DNA of 64,000 nucleotides, taken from assembly GCA_015075725.1 (NCBI GenBank), contig JABTTV010000001.1, positions 1,240,001 through 1,304,000 of the forward strand. The letters run 5' to 3'. Below are positions 17,198 to 26,849 of this stretch, piece by piece. The first letter of the stretch is position 1, and the number at the start of each line of letters is the position of its first letter. Both the position numbers and the translations under genes were made by a program. The notes beneath the pieces are model-generated. The model had not been told where the DNA came from, made no database searches, and saw nothing but the letters and a program-made list of their open reading frames with translations. The DNA is from Anaerolineales bacterium (GTDB lineage: Bacteria > Chloroflexota > Anaerolineae > Anaerolineales > Villigracilaceae).

Positions 17198-18424
17198 ATG
17201 CGGAAACAAATCATCCCGGTCCTTATCGCCCTCCTCATCATTGCCTTTGCCGCCTATTTGTGGATGAACCCCGTCTTTTCAGGATTTCAGCCTCCGGCGG
17301 AATCCACCGCCGTTCCTTCACCAACCCCAACACCGATCTCCGCCCATGCGCCCGAGGTCATTCCGCTCAGGGATGATCCGCTGAAAAAATCCATTCTCGC
17401 CGCAGGAGATTATCTGGTGCGACAACAACTTGCGAATGGGGAATTACCTTATCAGGTCAACATCCTTACAAGTGACCGTTCATCCACACCTTCTTATATC
17501 CGTTTGATGGGCGGGGTCTCCGCGTTATACATCGTCTGCCGCGTTGCGGAGGATTCATCCTATTGCGAGGCGGGTGACCGCGCGCTGGAACATTATCTGC
17601 CCAATCTGCTCTCAGACGCAGACCGCTTCAAAGGGACGTGTCTCTATACCAACGGAGCCTGTCCGCTTGGCGGCGCGGCGGTCACCGTCGACGCTGTTTA
17701 CAAACGCTGGCAGGCAACAGGTAATGTCCTTCTCGATGGACACGACTTACTCGTTGATACTGTAAACCTTGGTTACTTCATTGTCTCCATGCGCAAGCCC
17801 GAGGGAGGGTTTTATCATTCGTTCGATCCGCATGTCGGGGGGACGGTGAACCCCGATTACTTCGACCCAAGTTTCAACGGCGAAGGAGCCGCGGCTCTTC
17901 TTCAACTTTATGAAATGACCGGCAACGGGTTCTGGCTCGAACAGGCGCGCGAGATAAATGATTTCCTGGTTTCCCAGCCTGTCACGGAGGATAACGGTCA
18001 CAGCCATGCGCTCGCCCTGTTTGCCCGGCTGGATGAACTGAACCAGAAAGACGAAGCATACGCAAAACAGGTCGCCGACTTGATCATTGCCGGTCAGGTG
18101 CGTTCGTTGAACCCAGCCAATTCAAGCATTTCGACAGCGACGAAGATCGAAGCGCTTGCGTCGATTGCGCAGGCTTTTTTCCTTTCAGGCGCGGATCATG
18201 AATGGCTCGACCGCGAAACCCGCGCCTTCATCACTTTCGTCCGGGCGCGCCAATTACCCGGGAACGATTGCAATTTCGATCTTGCCGCGGATGCCATCCG
18301 ACAGTACAAAGGCGGGCTATTCGGCAGTTGCGAAGATCCTTCCATCCGCGTGGATGGGATCCAACACTGGGTGAATGGTTTGACGCTATACCTTGAATAT
18401 CAAAGCCTCTTTGCAGGCAGGTGA
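17198..18424 (+). CDS. Secreted or membrane-anchored protein with six-hairpin-glycosidase-like repeats
   Basis: The protein has 408 residues. An N-terminal hydrophobic anchor (about 5-25) is followed by a Pro/Ser/Thr linker. The rest is helical repeats with aromatic and glycine-rich turns (DYLVRQQLANGELPYQ, YFIVSMRKPEGGFYHSFD, FDPSFNGEGAAALLQLYEMTG, GIQHWVNGLTLYLEY), the look of an (alpha/alpha)6 barrel. Such folds occur in glycosidases and lyases, but no catalytic pair is assigned. It is followed directly by an acyltransferase gene, so polysaccharide modification is possible. Confidence 0.55.
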   Translation: MRKQIIPVLIALLIIAFAAYLWMNPVFSGFQPPAESTAVPSPTPTPISAHAPEVIPLRDDPLKKSILAAGDYLVRQQLANGELPYQVNILTSDRSSTPSYIRLMGGVSALYIVCRVAEDSSYCEAGDRALEHYLPNLLSDADRFKGTCLYTNGACPLGGAAVTVDAVYKRWQATGNVLLDGHDLLVDTVNLGYFIVSMRKPEGGFYHSFDPHVGGTVNPDYFDPSFNGEGAAALLQLYEMTGNGFWLEQAREINDFLVSQPVTEDNGHSHALALFARLDELNQKDEAYAKQVADLIIAGQVRSLNPANSSISTATKIEALASIAQAFFLSGADHEWLDRETRAFITFVRARQLPGNDCNFDLAADAIRQYKGGLFGSCEDPSIRVDGIQHWVNGLTLYLEYQSLFAGR

Positions 18425-18428
18425 ACCG

Positions 18429-19442
18429 GTGGATTCATCAAAACTTGGCTGGGTCGATTTCGTGCGCTTTCTCGCTGCATTTCTGGTGGTGCTTGCGCAC
18501 GTCTGCGATTGGGGGCATGAGCCCTGGTCGTGGGGCGCATTCTATTACACGCTTTCGCGAGTCGCTGTGCCCTTCTTTTTTCTCACCGGCGGTTTCCTGC
18601 TTCTTTCCAAAGAAGAGGACCTGTGGACGTTTTTCCGAAAGCGCCTCGCAAAGGTCGCCATTCCCTTCATTGTCTGGTCTGTGCTTTATGATATTCAGAA
18701 CAGCCGCCCCTTTGTGGATGGTTTATCTGTTGATGCAGTCGCCGGAATGGTCGTCCGCATCTTGAGCGTCCCGCGCGAGGCGCATCTCTGGTTCTTTTAT
18801 TCATTGATCGGTCTTTATATGATCACACCCGTGTTACGCGTCTTTGTTGCCAATGCGAAGGAATCAGAACTTCTTTATTTCATTGCGCTTTGGTTCCTCG
18901 TCAAACCGGTTCTGATGATCGTCGAAGCATTCACCCCGGTCAAGGTTGGCTTCGATGTTTATTATGCGGCTGGCTATGTGGGTTATTTTCTGCTCGGTTA
19001 TTACCTGGGAAGAATGGAGATCACGCCCCGCCTCCTGCGTTTGGTTTTTTTTGTTTTTATCCTTGGCTTTATCCTCACCTTTTTCATTTTCTATTACGAC
19101 CTGCCGCCCACCAATAACGAATCTGTCCTGCGCGACTATCCCAGCCTGAATATTGTCCTCATGTCGCTTGGCGCATTCATTTTGATCAAGCATGCTGCGG
19201 CGCGCGTCCCCGACTCGTGGATTCGCTTGTCGTCGAAAGCCAGCCCGGTCATCTTCGGCATTTACCTCATCCATCCCATGCTTCTGCGCTGGCTGGCGCT
19301 CGGAATGGATTCGCTGGGGTACGATCCCTATGCCGGGTATTCGCTGCTTATAATTCCCATCATCGCGCTCATGGCATTCCTGATCTCCTGGCTGATCGTT
19401 TATCTGACTCTCAAAGTGCCGGGATTACGCGCCATATTTTAG
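18429..19442 (+). CDS. Acyltransferase-3 family membrane protein
   Basis: About 337 residues with some ten membrane helices. The start GWVDFVRFLAAFLVVLAHVCDWG contains the catalytic-type histidine of the OafA/WecH family, and RVAVPFFFLTGGFLLLSKEE is the second signature. These enzymes O-acetylate or succinylate surface glycans. The frame is open from a TTG at 18393, inside the previous gene, but the GTG at 18429 with an AGG box 6 nt upstream gives a start closer to the domain. The choice is not certain. Confidence 0.75.
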   Translation: MDSSKLGWVDFVRFLAAFLVVLAHVCDWGHEPWSWGAFYYTLSRVAVPFFFLTGGFLLLSKEEDLWTFFRKRLAKVAIPFIVWSVLYDIQNSRPFVDGLSVDAVAGMVVRILSVPREAHLWFFYSLIGLYMITPVLRVFVANAKESELLYFIALWFLVKPVLMIVEAFTPVKVGFDVYYAAGYVGYFLLGYYLGRMEITPRLLRLVFFVFILGFILTFFIFYYDLPPTNNESVLRDYPSLNIVLMSLGAFILIKHAAARVPDSWIRLSSKASPVIFGIYLIHPMLLRWLALGMDSLGYDPYAGYSLLIIPIIALMAFLISWLIVYLTLKVPGLRAIF

Positions 19443-19725
19443 ATGGTCAAAAAATGAAAACATAATTAACCCCGAATTTAATTTGGGACGCGGACGAGTG
19501 CAGATTTACGCGGAAAAGGTATTAAAAATCCGCGTTTCAGTGTTTATCAGCGTCCCATTTGTTCTTAAGAACGTACTCACCCACGAAACCTTAATTTCGG
19601 GGTGAGTCGTGTTTTCAAAGGATTTTTTTTCAATGGACTTCTTGCAATAGTCAAAATTTTACCTTGCTCAAGGCGGCGTCCCCGTCGCCGGGGACTTCGG
19701 CGGGAGCACTTATGCAAGAGCTCTA
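19443..19725. other. Intergenic region with palindromic debris
   Basis: No gene is seen in these 283 bases between convergent genes. It holds an inverted pair (GGGACGCGGAC near 19487 against ATCAGCGTCCC near 19547), a second hairpin (CACCC...GGGGTG with CGAAA/TTTCG, about 19579-19605), and a GC-rich repeat at 19664-19704. Confidence 0.6.
19664..19704 (+). repeat. TTGCTCAAGGCGGCG repeat, copy 1
   Basis: The copy begins TTGCTCAAGGCGGCGTC and continues through a CGCCG/CGGCG hairpin. The same opening 17 bases appear in reverse orientation at 47034-47072 before a glycosyltransferase gene. Both are intergenic. Confidence 0.6.
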
Positions 19726-21486
19726 TTAAACCTGATGCACCACCTTTCCGCCAACCATGGTCAGATCGATCGTCAGGTCGAGGAGATCTTCCGTTGCAAC
19801 CGTATAGGGATTGTCATGCCAGACGATGAGGTCCGCGAATTTTCCCGGCTCGAGCGAGCCTTTCTTGTTTTCGGCGAAGTCTGCATAGGCGCTTCCCATT
19901 GTGTGAGCGTACATGGCTTCTTCGATGGTCATTGCCTGTTCGGGTCCGACCAGTTTTTTGGTGACGGTGATCCGCGCGATACTGGCATACAAAGTGCTTT
20001 GCGGATCCCACCACGGCATGGAGGGGGCATCTGAACTGAGAGCAAGCGGAACGCCCATGTCCAGCCAGGTGCGGGTGGGGATGACGCGCTGGGTGCGTTC
20101 CTCTCCCCAGATTCGGAACATCCCTTCGCCAAAGGCTGTGATGAGCGTCGGCTGGGTGGAGACGATCACGCCGAGGTCTTTTTCCCGCTGCAAATCATTA
20201 TCTGTGTTGAGAACAGAATGTTCGATGCGATGACGCGGATCGGGGCGCGGATTCTTGTTCATCGCGTTTTCGATCGCGTCCAATGCCATGGCAACAGCCG
20301 CATCGCCGCCTGTATGAATGGCGACCTGATATCCCGCATCGTGGAAGGCGCGCACCGCCTCATTCAGATCCCTGGGCTTCCAGATGGGGATGTCCCAGGC
20401 GATTCCGTTATGAGGTTCGAGCGTGTAGGAGCCTTCCAATCCGCCATCCGCCTGGAATTTCGCGCCGCCAAAGTGCATGAAATCATCTTCATAGCGCACG
20501 GCCTCGATCTCATCGATGCGCCCATCCAACTCCTGGATATATTCCAACACATTCATCACCTGTCCGCGGATGGTCATCTCGCCGCGTTTGGCAACGTTGA
20601 AGTATGCCTTCATGCGGTCCATGTCGCGCGCGTAAACGTCCTGGAAGCTGGTAACTCCCATCGACGCAAACTTGGCTTGCGGATCGATGACGCTTGCTTC
20701 ATATGTCTTCAGGTCCAGCAGGTCGGCGGGCCATAATTTGCGGAAAACATCCATGGCGGGATGATTCAGGACCAGACCGTTCGGTTCATCATTCGCCTCA
20801 CGAAGGAAGCGCCCATTGCCGGGGTCTTTTGTCTTCGCTGTTACGTCTGCCATCTCCAATGCCAGGCTGTTGACGACTGCCATATGCCCGCCTTGATTGA
20901 TCAACATGACGGGATGGTTTGGCGAAACGGGATCAAGGTCATGCTTGGTTGGGCTGCGCCCTTCATAGGTCACCCATCCCGCGCCGACCACCCATTCGCC
21001 GGGGGGCGTTATCGCGATCCGTTCAGAGATCTTCTCCTGCATCTGTTCCACGGTGAGAACCGCGGGCCAGCTGACGTCCACGTATGCGCTTCCAAGCAAG
21101 CCGCAGGCGCTCAAGTGACAATGAGCATCGATCAACCCGGGAGTGACGGTGCGCCCGTTCAAATCAAAGATCTGCGTCCCGTCCCCGGATAAATTCCGAA
21201 CCGCTTGATCGTCACCGACGAATTGGATGATCCCATTTTTTATCGCCACCGCCCTGGCAACACTGTGTTGCGCGTTCATGGTCACGACATTGCCATTGAC
21301 CAGGATCGCATCGACGATTTCACCTGGAGCCAATGTCGGCGGTTTGACAGTGCTTACCGCGGTCGGTATTGCTGTTAACTCAATCAATTCCGTGCCGCCG
21401 CAAGCCAGCGCCGCTCCACCCAGCGCGGCTCCGCTTAACTTGAGAAAATCCCTGCGGGACAATCGGTGATTACGGTTGTGGTGCAT
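19726..21486 (-). CDS. Tat-exported amidohydrolase (YtcJ-like, amidohydrolase family 3)
   Basis: The protein has 586 residues. An N-terminal Tat motif SRRDFLKLSG leads to AALACGG, a possible lipobox. The amidohydrolase domain has the metal motif GLIDAHCHL, later HTGGDAAVAMALDAI, RIEHSVL and the aspartate in LSSDAPSMPW. It is likely an extracytoplasmic amide or urea-type hydrolase; the substrate is unknown. The ATG at 21486 is preferred to one 23 codons upstream because AAAGGA lies 7 nt before it and it gives an immediate Tat signal. A GC-rich hairpin lies just upstream of the ribosome-binding site. Confidence 0.83.
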   Translation of the reverse strand: MHHNRNHRLSRRDFLKLSGAALGGAALACGGTELIELTAIPTAVSTVKPPTLAPGEIVDAILVNGNVVTMNAQHSVARAVAIKNGIIQFVGDDQAVRNLSGDGTQIFDLNGRTVTPGLIDAHCHLSACGLLGSAYVDVSWPAVLTVEQMQEKISERIAITPPGEWVVGAGWVTYEGRSPTKHDLDPVSPNHPVMLINQGGHMAVVNSLALEMADVTAKTKDPGNGRFLREANDEPNGLVLNHPAMDVFRKLWPADLLDLKTYEASVIDPQAKFASMGVTSFQDVYARDMDRMKAYFNVAKRGEMTIRGQVMNVLEYIQELDGRIDEIEAVRYEDDFMHFGGAKFQADGGLEGSYTLEPHNGIAWDIPIWKPRDLNEAVRAFHDAGYQVAIHTGGDAAVAMALDAIENAMNKNPRPDPRHRIEHSVLNTDNDLQREKDLGVIVSTQPTLITAFGEGMFRIWGEERTQRVIPTRTWLDMGVPLALSSDAPSMPWWDPQSTLYASIARITVTKKLVGPEQAMTIEEAMYAHTMGSAYADFAENKKGSLEPGKFADLIVWHDNPYTVATEDLLDLTIDLTMVGGKVVHQV

Positions 21487-21861
21487 TGCGTTTTTCCTTT
21501 CTCCGCCCTCCCGGGTGCGCGCCCAGGAGGGCGACACACTTTCTCTGCCTAACATGCTTCAAACAAAAAGACCTTGGGCACAAATTCACTATACAACCGC
21601 AGCCTGTTAAAAACAATAGTGATTTTCAAAAAAAGTCTGTGAGAACGTAAACCTGCTCCCGAATTGGAATTTTCCCAAGGACACTCCAATTCAACTGATA
21701 AATCCGGTCATATGCAGACAAGTCATGCCGCCTGCTTCAAAGGACGTTGATGCCGGGAATGGATTTTGGCTTTATTATCACGAATGGAGGAAGAAACCGG
21801 GTTTATCCGGTAAAATCTAACGAAGGGATAAATATGCCAAACCGTTCTGGAAAGAGGATTC
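21487..21861. other. Divergent intergenic region (375 bp)
   Basis: There is no gene. It contains the 8-bp-stem hairpin CGCCCTCC...GGAGGGCG (21504-21533), with an inner GGG/CCC pairing, in the leader of the amidohydrolase gene. The rest is AT-richer DNA with an AATTGGAA/TTCCAATT-like pair (about 21662-21695) that could include both promoters. The 3' end holds the AGAGG box of the MFS gene. Confidence 0.6.
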
Positions 21862-23001
21862 TTGAATCGTAATCTTTTCTTCATCGCCGCCGCGCTCCTG
21901 TTGTGGGGTTTCGGCGAGGGGCTGTTCTTCAATTTTGTTCCCATTCGTTTGGAGACCGACTTCCTGCTCACAAAACAGGAGATCGGGTTCGCGCTGGGCG
22001 CATTCGGATTCTCGATGGCGATCACGCACATCCCCGGCGGCCATCTCGCGGACCGCATCGGACGCCGCCCGCTTCTGATTGCGGCCTGGCTTTTAGGCAT
22101 GTTCTCAACGCTGGCGATGGGACTCGCAAAAAGCCTGCCGCTCTACCTGGTCGGATTGTTCGCCTACGGCATCACCGCATTCGTGGCTTCGCCGCTCGGC
22201 AGTTATGTCACCGCCGCGCGCGGTAAATGGGAGATCGGAACCGCGCTTTCGTTGACAACGGCAACCTTCAACATCGGCATGTCGCTTGGACCTGTGACGG
22301 GCGGCTGGGTGGCTGAGCGTTACGGCATGGACGCCAGCTATCTTGTGGCGTTCGGCGCGTTCGTGCTTTCCACATTGTTCATCCTTTTCATCGAACCTCA
22401 ACCGATAGATAAACACGACCCCGAATCGCCGCCGACCCTATTATGGAACAACACCCGCTTCGTCAACTTCCTGTTGATCTTTGCCTTTGCAGTTTTTGCA
22501 CTCTATCTCGCCCAGCCGCTCACGCCGAATTTCCTCGAAGGCGTCCGCGATCTCTCGCTGACCGAGACAGGCTGGGTCTTCTCGGCTGGCGCGCTGGGTA
22601 ATTCCCTGCTGGCGCTGGGGATCAGCCGCTTCAAACCGCGCTGGGGGTTTTTGATCGCGCAGTTCATGGTCGCGCTCTTTGCCGCGTTCATGTGGCTCGG
22701 GCTGGGACTGCCCATCTTCATGATTGCCTATTTTCTGTTGGGCGGATTCCGCGCAGCGAGACCGATGGCGATGGCGCAGGCGCGCGTCCTCGTCCACAAC
22801 TCGCAGATGGGACTCACCTATGGCATGATGGAAACGGTCAGCGCGATCATCTTCATCATCGCGCCTCCCATCGCCGGTTTCATCTTCGAACGCGACCCGT
22901 TCATTATCTACCCGATTGCCATCGGCTTGATCGCCGTCTCCATTCTGATCAGCTACATCTTCTCCCCGCGCCCTGAACCGTCCGCAATTCGCAACCTGTA
23001 A
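21862..23001 (+). CDS. Major facilitator superfamily transporter
   Basis: The protein has 379 residues and 12 predicted helices. The MFS loop signature is GGHLADRIGRRPLLI between helices 2 and 3. The substrate is unknown; the family includes efflux pumps. The start is a TTG at 21862 with AGAGG 5 nt upstream; no ATG lies near the first helix. The stop is followed by 29 nt and the MBL-fold gene, so co-transcription is likely. Confidence 0.82.
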   Translation: MNRNLFFIAAALLLWGFGEGLFFNFVPIRLETDFLLTKQEIGFALGAFGFSMAITHIPGGHLADRIGRRPLLIAAWLLGMFSTLAMGLAKSLPLYLVGLFAYGITAFVASPLGSYVTAARGKWEIGTALSLTTATFNIGMSLGPVTGGWVAERYGMDASYLVAFGAFVLSTLFILFIEPQPIDKHDPESPPTLLWNNTRFVNFLLIFAFAVFALYLAQPLTPNFLEGVRDLSLTETGWVFSAGALGNSLLALGISRFKPRWGFLIAQFMVALFAAFMWLGLGLPIFMIAYFLLGGFRAARPMAMAQARVLVHNSQMGLTYGMMETVSAIIFIIAPPIAGFIFERDPFIIYPIAIGLIAVSILISYIFSPRPEPSAIRNL

Positions 23002-23030
23002 CCTGCAACTTGCAACCCGAAAGGTCTCCC

Positions 23031-23666
23031 ATGCTCGAAATCGTCTCCTTTACCCTCGGACCCGCATCCACGAATGCGTATCTGATTGCCGATCCTGAAA
23101 CCAAAGAAGCGGCGGTGATCGATCCTGCATGGGATGGCCGTGTCATCCTCGGCGAAGCGCAGAAGCGCGGATGGCGTATCGGTCATATGTGGTACACGCA
23201 CGCGCATTTCGATCATATCGGCGGCGCGGCGGCAATTGCCGATTCGTTGAATCCTCTGCCGCACGTGGCTTTGCATCCCGACGATCACGTGCTTTGGCGC
23301 GCGGGCGGGGGAGGCGCGTTCTTTGGATTCGATATCGACCCGGGTCCGGAACCGACGATCGATTTTATTCATGGCATGAACCTTCAACTTGGCTCGAACA
23401 TATTCGAAGTCCGTTACACGCCGGGGCACACGAAGGGACATTGCGTGTTGTACGCGGAGAAGGAAAACATTTGCTTTTGCGGCGATTTGATTTTCAACGA
23501 AGGCGTTGGCCGCACCGATTTACCCGGCGGCGATTGGAATATTCTGGAAAAAAGCATCCGCGAGCAGATATTTACGATGCCGGATGAAACGGTTTTGCTT
23601 TCAGGTCACGGTCCGCAAACGACGGTGGGGCATGAGAAGAAATACAATCCGTTTGTGAGGGAATAA
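23031..23666 (+). CDS. Metallo-beta-lactamase-fold hydrolase (glyoxalase II-like)
   Basis: The protein has 211 residues. The di-metal motif is THAHFDHIGG (about 57-66), followed by TPGHTKGHCV, FCGDLIFNEGVGRTDL and LSGHGPQTTVGHEK. This layout and length match YcbL-type small glyoxalase II-like hydrolases acting on thioesters. The ATG at 23031 is chosen because AAAGG lies 6 nt upstream. Confidence 0.87.
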   Translation: MLEIVSFTLGPASTNAYLIADPETKEAAVIDPAWDGRVILGEAQKRGWRIGHMWYTHAHFDHIGGAAAIADSLNPLPHVALHPDDHVLWRAGGGGAFFGFDIDPGPEPTIDFIHGMNLQLGSNIFEVRYTPGHTKGHCVLYAEKENICFCGDLIFNEGVGRTDLPGGDWNILEKSIREQIFTMPDETVLLSGHGPQTTVGHEKKYNPFVRE

Positions 23667-23697
23667 GGTTTGCGAAGAAAGAACAAAGAGGAAAGAT

Positions 23698-24591
23698 ATG
23701 AAACGGGCGGTTGGCATCAGTTTGGGGAGTTCGAAGCGCGATAAGAAAGTTGTCGTCAATCTCAACGGCGTCGAAATTCAAGTCGAGCGCATCGGCACCG
23801 ACGGCGATGTGGAAAAAGCCCGCCAAATGTATCTTGACCTTGACGGCAAAGTGGATGCCTTCGGCGTCGGCGGCGTGGATCTATATCTGCGTTTGGACGA
23901 AAGGGAATATCCGCTTCATGCCGCGCTCAAACTTGTCTCTGGTGTCAAACAGACTCCACTCTGTGACGGCCGCGGACTCAAACACACGCTCGAGCGGCGG
24001 GTCTTCGAACTGGTGAAAGCGGAATTGGGCGATGTGCGCTTCAGGCAAGCCTTCATCCCCGTCGCAGTGGATCGCCTAGGTCTGGCGCAAGCCGTTGCCG
24101 AAGTCTCGGACAAAATCGTCTCAGGCGATCTGATGGTTGCGCTTGGCGTTCCAATTCCTTTGTACGGCATCCCCGCCTTCAAGCGCGTTGCGCGGATCAT
24201 GCTTCCCATCGTCAGTCACTTCCCCATGTCCATGATCTTCTACGGCAGCGACGGAGCCGAGCACGAGCCGAAGTACGTCAAATATTTCGAAGAGTCAGAT
24301 TTGATAGCGGGTGATTTCCTCTTCATGCGCAAATACATGCCGCATCGGTTGGAAGGTAAGACTGTTGTGACGAACACCACCACTGAAGAAAATATGGATT
24401 TACTCAAAGAACGCGGAGTGAAAACAGTTATCACCACAACGCCACGATACGACGGTCGCTCTTTTGGAACGAATACCACCGAAGCCATGCTCACCGCCTA
24501 TGCAGGCAAAGGTCGGCGCTTGACAGATGACGAACTCAATGGATTGATCGACGAATTAGGGTTGAAACCGAGTGTGATGCAGTTGCATTGA
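23698..24591 (+). CDS. Conserved protein of the type annotated as quinate 5-dehydrogenase
   Basis: The protein has 297 residues. It opens RAVGISLGSSKRDKKVVV, has the glycine-rich segment DAFGVGGVDLYLRLDE, and later VVTNTTTEENMDLLKERGVKTVITTTPRYDGRSFGTNTTEAM. As I recall, similar proteins in Thermus and Chloroflexota carry an automatic 'quinate 5-dehydrogenase' label; I see no shikimate-dehydrogenase catalytic Lys-Asp pair to justify it. It is best treated as a conserved protein of unknown function. A GAGG box precedes the ATG. Confidence 0.55.
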   Translation: MKRAVGISLGSSKRDKKVVVNLNGVEIQVERIGTDGDVEKARQMYLDLDGKVDAFGVGGVDLYLRLDEREYPLHAALKLVSGVKQTPLCDGRGLKHTLERRVFELVKAELGDVRFRQAFIPVAVDRLGLAQAVAEVSDKIVSGDLMVALGVPIPLYGIPAFKRVARIMLPIVSHFPMSMIFYGSDGAEHEPKYVKYFEESDLIAGDFLFMRKYMPHRLEGKTVVTNTTTEENMDLLKERGVKTVITTTPRYDGRSFGTNTTEAMLTAYAGKGRRLTDDELNGLIDELGLKPSVMQLH

Positions 24592-24642
24592 CCGTAGGCG
24601 GTAGACCATGGACCATTATTACCGTCCATCGTCCACCGTCCA

Positions 24643-24966
24643 TTATGCCCGTATCATCGTCAACAGCATCTTGAATTTTTGAATGGCTTTGAGCGCGTGC
24701 GGTTCGTTTGCGGGCATGATGATTGCGTCGCCTGTTTTCAATTGATACGGAGTGCCGGAGATGGTCACTTCGGCTTCGCCTTCGATGATGTGGACAAGCG
24801 CGTCGAAGGGGGCGGTGTGTTCGCTCAAGCCCTGGTCTTTATCGAAGGCGAACAAGGTGACGTTGCCAGCCTCCGCTTTGGTGACCTGGCGGCTGACGAC
24901 GGAGCCTTCCTGGAAGTTGACCATTTCGGCGAGATTCAAAACTTGTGATTTGGGGGCTGTGGACAT
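24643..24966 (-). CDS. Cupin-domain protein
   Basis: The protein has 107 residues, a single cupin. Motif 1 is GLSEHTAPFDALVHIIEGEAEV with a reduced set of metal-binding histidines, and motif 2 is LKTGDAIIMPANEPHALKAI. It has no close relation to the cupin at 3840. It stands in line after the MFS gene at 25016, with a palindromic repeat between them. The function is unknown. Confidence 0.75.
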   Translation of the reverse strand: MSTAPKSQVLNLAEMVNFQEGSVVSRQVTKAEAGNVTLFAFDKDQGLSEHTAPFDALVHIIEGEAEVTISGTPYQLKTGDAIIMPANEPHALKAIQKFKMLLTMIRA

Positions 24967-24983
24967 CGATTCTCCAATTCATT

Positions 24984-25012
24984 GTAGGGACGACACATGT
25001 GTCGCCCCTACG
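24984..25012. repeat. GTAGGG-type palindromic repeat
   Basis: TAGGG and CCCTA flank a perfect CGACACATGTGTCG palindrome. It is the same class as 15262-15290 and 59695-59721, located between two minus-strand genes. Confidence 0.65.
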
Positions 25013-25015
25013 AAA

Positions 25016-26230
25016 TCAATTCTCTTCCGGCGGCTTGACCATGCGGAATTCGCGCCAGAGTAATAGATCATAAACGATCTTGAGTCCTCCGCTCAGAAAG
25101 AAGGGCATGCTGAGCAAGGCTGGGATGCCGAAGAAAACACCGGTCAGCACAGGGGATAAAGACGCGCCGACCGAACGGGCAATGGCGGTCACACCTGAGG
25201 CGGCGGATCGTTCGTCGGGGTCCACAACAGCCATCGTGTAGGATTGACGCGTGGGCACATCCATTTGAGAGATGCTAAAGCGCAGGAGCAGAAGTCCGAT
25301 GGCGAGGGGTAAAGTCGGCATGAGCGGAACGAGAATCAAGAGGACGTTGGATGGGATGTGGGTAAAGACCATCGTGTTGATCAGCCCGATTTTTTCTGCT
25401 ATCTTGACGGCGAGCAGGGATGAAATGCCCGCCAGAATGTTCGCGCCGAAGAAAATACTGCCGAGGATGCCCGTGTCCGCGCCGAACTTGACATGAAACC
25501 AGTAGGCGATCATGCTTTGCACGATCAGCCCGCCTGCGAAGGCATCGAGCGCGAAGAATGACGAGAGTTTGAATACGACGCTCCGCGATTTGTGCAAGCC
25601 CAGAACTTTTTTCGTATCGTTTGCTTCGGTACGAACTTCGATGGCGGGGGAAACCTGTAGAAACATGACCGCGATCAGGAAACCGCCTATCGCGTATCCG
25701 GTCAGGATGTAACGATAAGAGTCGAACGCCGACCAGCCGCTGATTTGCAGAAATCGAGCCAGCCAGCCTCCTGTCAATGCGCCGATGGCAGTGGAGAACG
25801 AACCGGCGAGGTTATACCAGGCAAAAACCTTCGTGCGCATTTTGTTCGGAATGAGCTGGGTAAGTCCGGCCTGCTCCACCGAAAGGAAGGGACCGATCTC
25901 ATTTCCGCTCGGGCTGATTACTCCGATGATGGCGGCAAGCATGAGAACGATGAGATTGTTCGTCAGCAAGAAGACGATGCCCGCACCCAGCATGAGCAAA
26001 GCGCCGATGATGAGGGTCTTTTTCCGTCCAAAACCATCGGCGTGGGTGGTGAGGTAGAGCGAAATGAACGCATCGCCGGCAAGGGTGAAGGTGAAGAGCA
26101 AGCCCGCCTGTTGTTCGGTCAGCCCGGCTTCAGAGAGATACAGCACAAGGACGACGGATAAAAATCCGTAACAGAACATGCGGATGATGCGCGTGGTAAA
26201 AAGAAGGGGAATGTCGAGTGTGGGCTTCAT
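25016..26230 (-). CDS. Major facilitator superfamily transporter
   Basis: The protein has 404 residues and 12 predicted helices. The loop after helix 2 reads TTHADGFGRKKTLIIGALLML, the MFS motif A, and GGWLARFLQISGW occurs in the first half. It is encoded 79 nt downstream of a PadR regulator gene on the same strand, an arrangement typical of regulated drug or metabolite efflux pumps. Confidence 0.82.
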   Translation of the reverse strand: MKPTLDIPLLFTTRIIRMFCYGFLSVVLVLYLSEAGLTEQQAGLLFTFTLAGDAFISLYLTTHADGFGRKKTLIIGALLMLGAGIVFLLTNNLIVLMLAAIIGVISPSGNEIGPFLSVEQAGLTQLIPNKMRTKVFAWYNLAGSFSTAIGALTGGWLARFLQISGWSAFDSYRYILTGYAIGGFLIAVMFLQVSPAIEVRTEANDTKKVLGLHKSRSVVFKLSSFFALDAFAGGLIVQSMIAYWFHVKFGADTGILGSIFFGANILAGISSLLAVKIAEKIGLINTMVFTHIPSNVLLILVPLMPTLPLAIGLLLLRFSISQMDVPTRQSYTMAVVDPDERSAASGVTAIARSVGASLSPVLTGVFFGIPALLSMPFFLSGGLKIVYDLLLWREFRMVKPPEEN

Positions 26231-26309
26231 TTAATTTGTCTCCATTTTCACTGGACGCGAGGCGCTATTAATAAGTTGAAGATGTCAAAGTGATTGATGG
26301 GTTGCCAAT

Positions 26310-26639
26310 TCAGCGGGAAACAGGCGTAATTTCTTCCATTAACTCGCGGATTTTGCCTAATGCCTGATGGAGCGCGGCGCTTCCCGAATTCGTAAGGGTG
26401 TAATACTTGCGGGCTTTTCCCTCCACCACTTTTTTCTGCGATCTGAGAAACCCATCCCGCTCGAGACCATGCAGGATGGGGTACAGGGTACCAGGACTTA
26501 GTTCGTAACCGTGCCTTCCTAATTCACGGATCATATCCAACCCAAAGATGGGTTCAACCGAGGCGTGATGCATGAGATGCAAGCGGATGAAACCCAGGAA
26601 GAAATTGCGGTTTAATTTATCGATTTTCGTTATCGACAT
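26310..26639 (-). CDS. PadR-family transcriptional regulator
   Basis: The protein has 109 residues. It has the PadR winged helix: FLGFIRLHLMHHASVEPIFG, then ELGRHGYELSPGTLYPILHGLERDGFL, and the wing VVEGKARKYYTLTNSG. The short form is the single-domain subfamily 2 type. It probably represses its own operon including the downstream MFS transporter; the inducer is unknown. Confidence 0.87.
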   Translation of the reverse strand: MSITKIDKLNRNFFLGFIRLHLMHHASVEPIFGLDMIRELGRHGYELSPGTLYPILHGLERDGFLRSQKKVVEGKARKYYTLTNSGSAALHQALGKIRELMEEITPVSR

Positions 26640-26717
26640 ACGATAATATTACTCTCCCTATCATCCATTGTCAAATATAAAACGGGGTCTTGGGTCCGGC
26701 TAAAACACAAACCTAAA

Positions 26718-26737
26718 TCCCCTGGAAAATCAGGGGA
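26718..26737. promoter_or_regulatory. TCCCCT-N8-AGGGGA inverted repeat, site 1
   Basis: TCCCCTGGAAAATCAGGGGA lies 113 bp upstream of the EB_dh-type lipoprotein gene. No gene ends here on the plus strand, so it is not a terminator. The same arms with the same 8-nt spacer occur at 28088-28107. Confidence 0.55.
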
Positions 26738-26849
26738 AGACTCCTCTAACTGTAAAACACGAACTTACATAAACTAAGGCTGGATATATGAATAAACCAT
26801 GAGAAGGCTTCGTGTATCTTTTTCAATCTTACATAAGAGGAGTATCACC

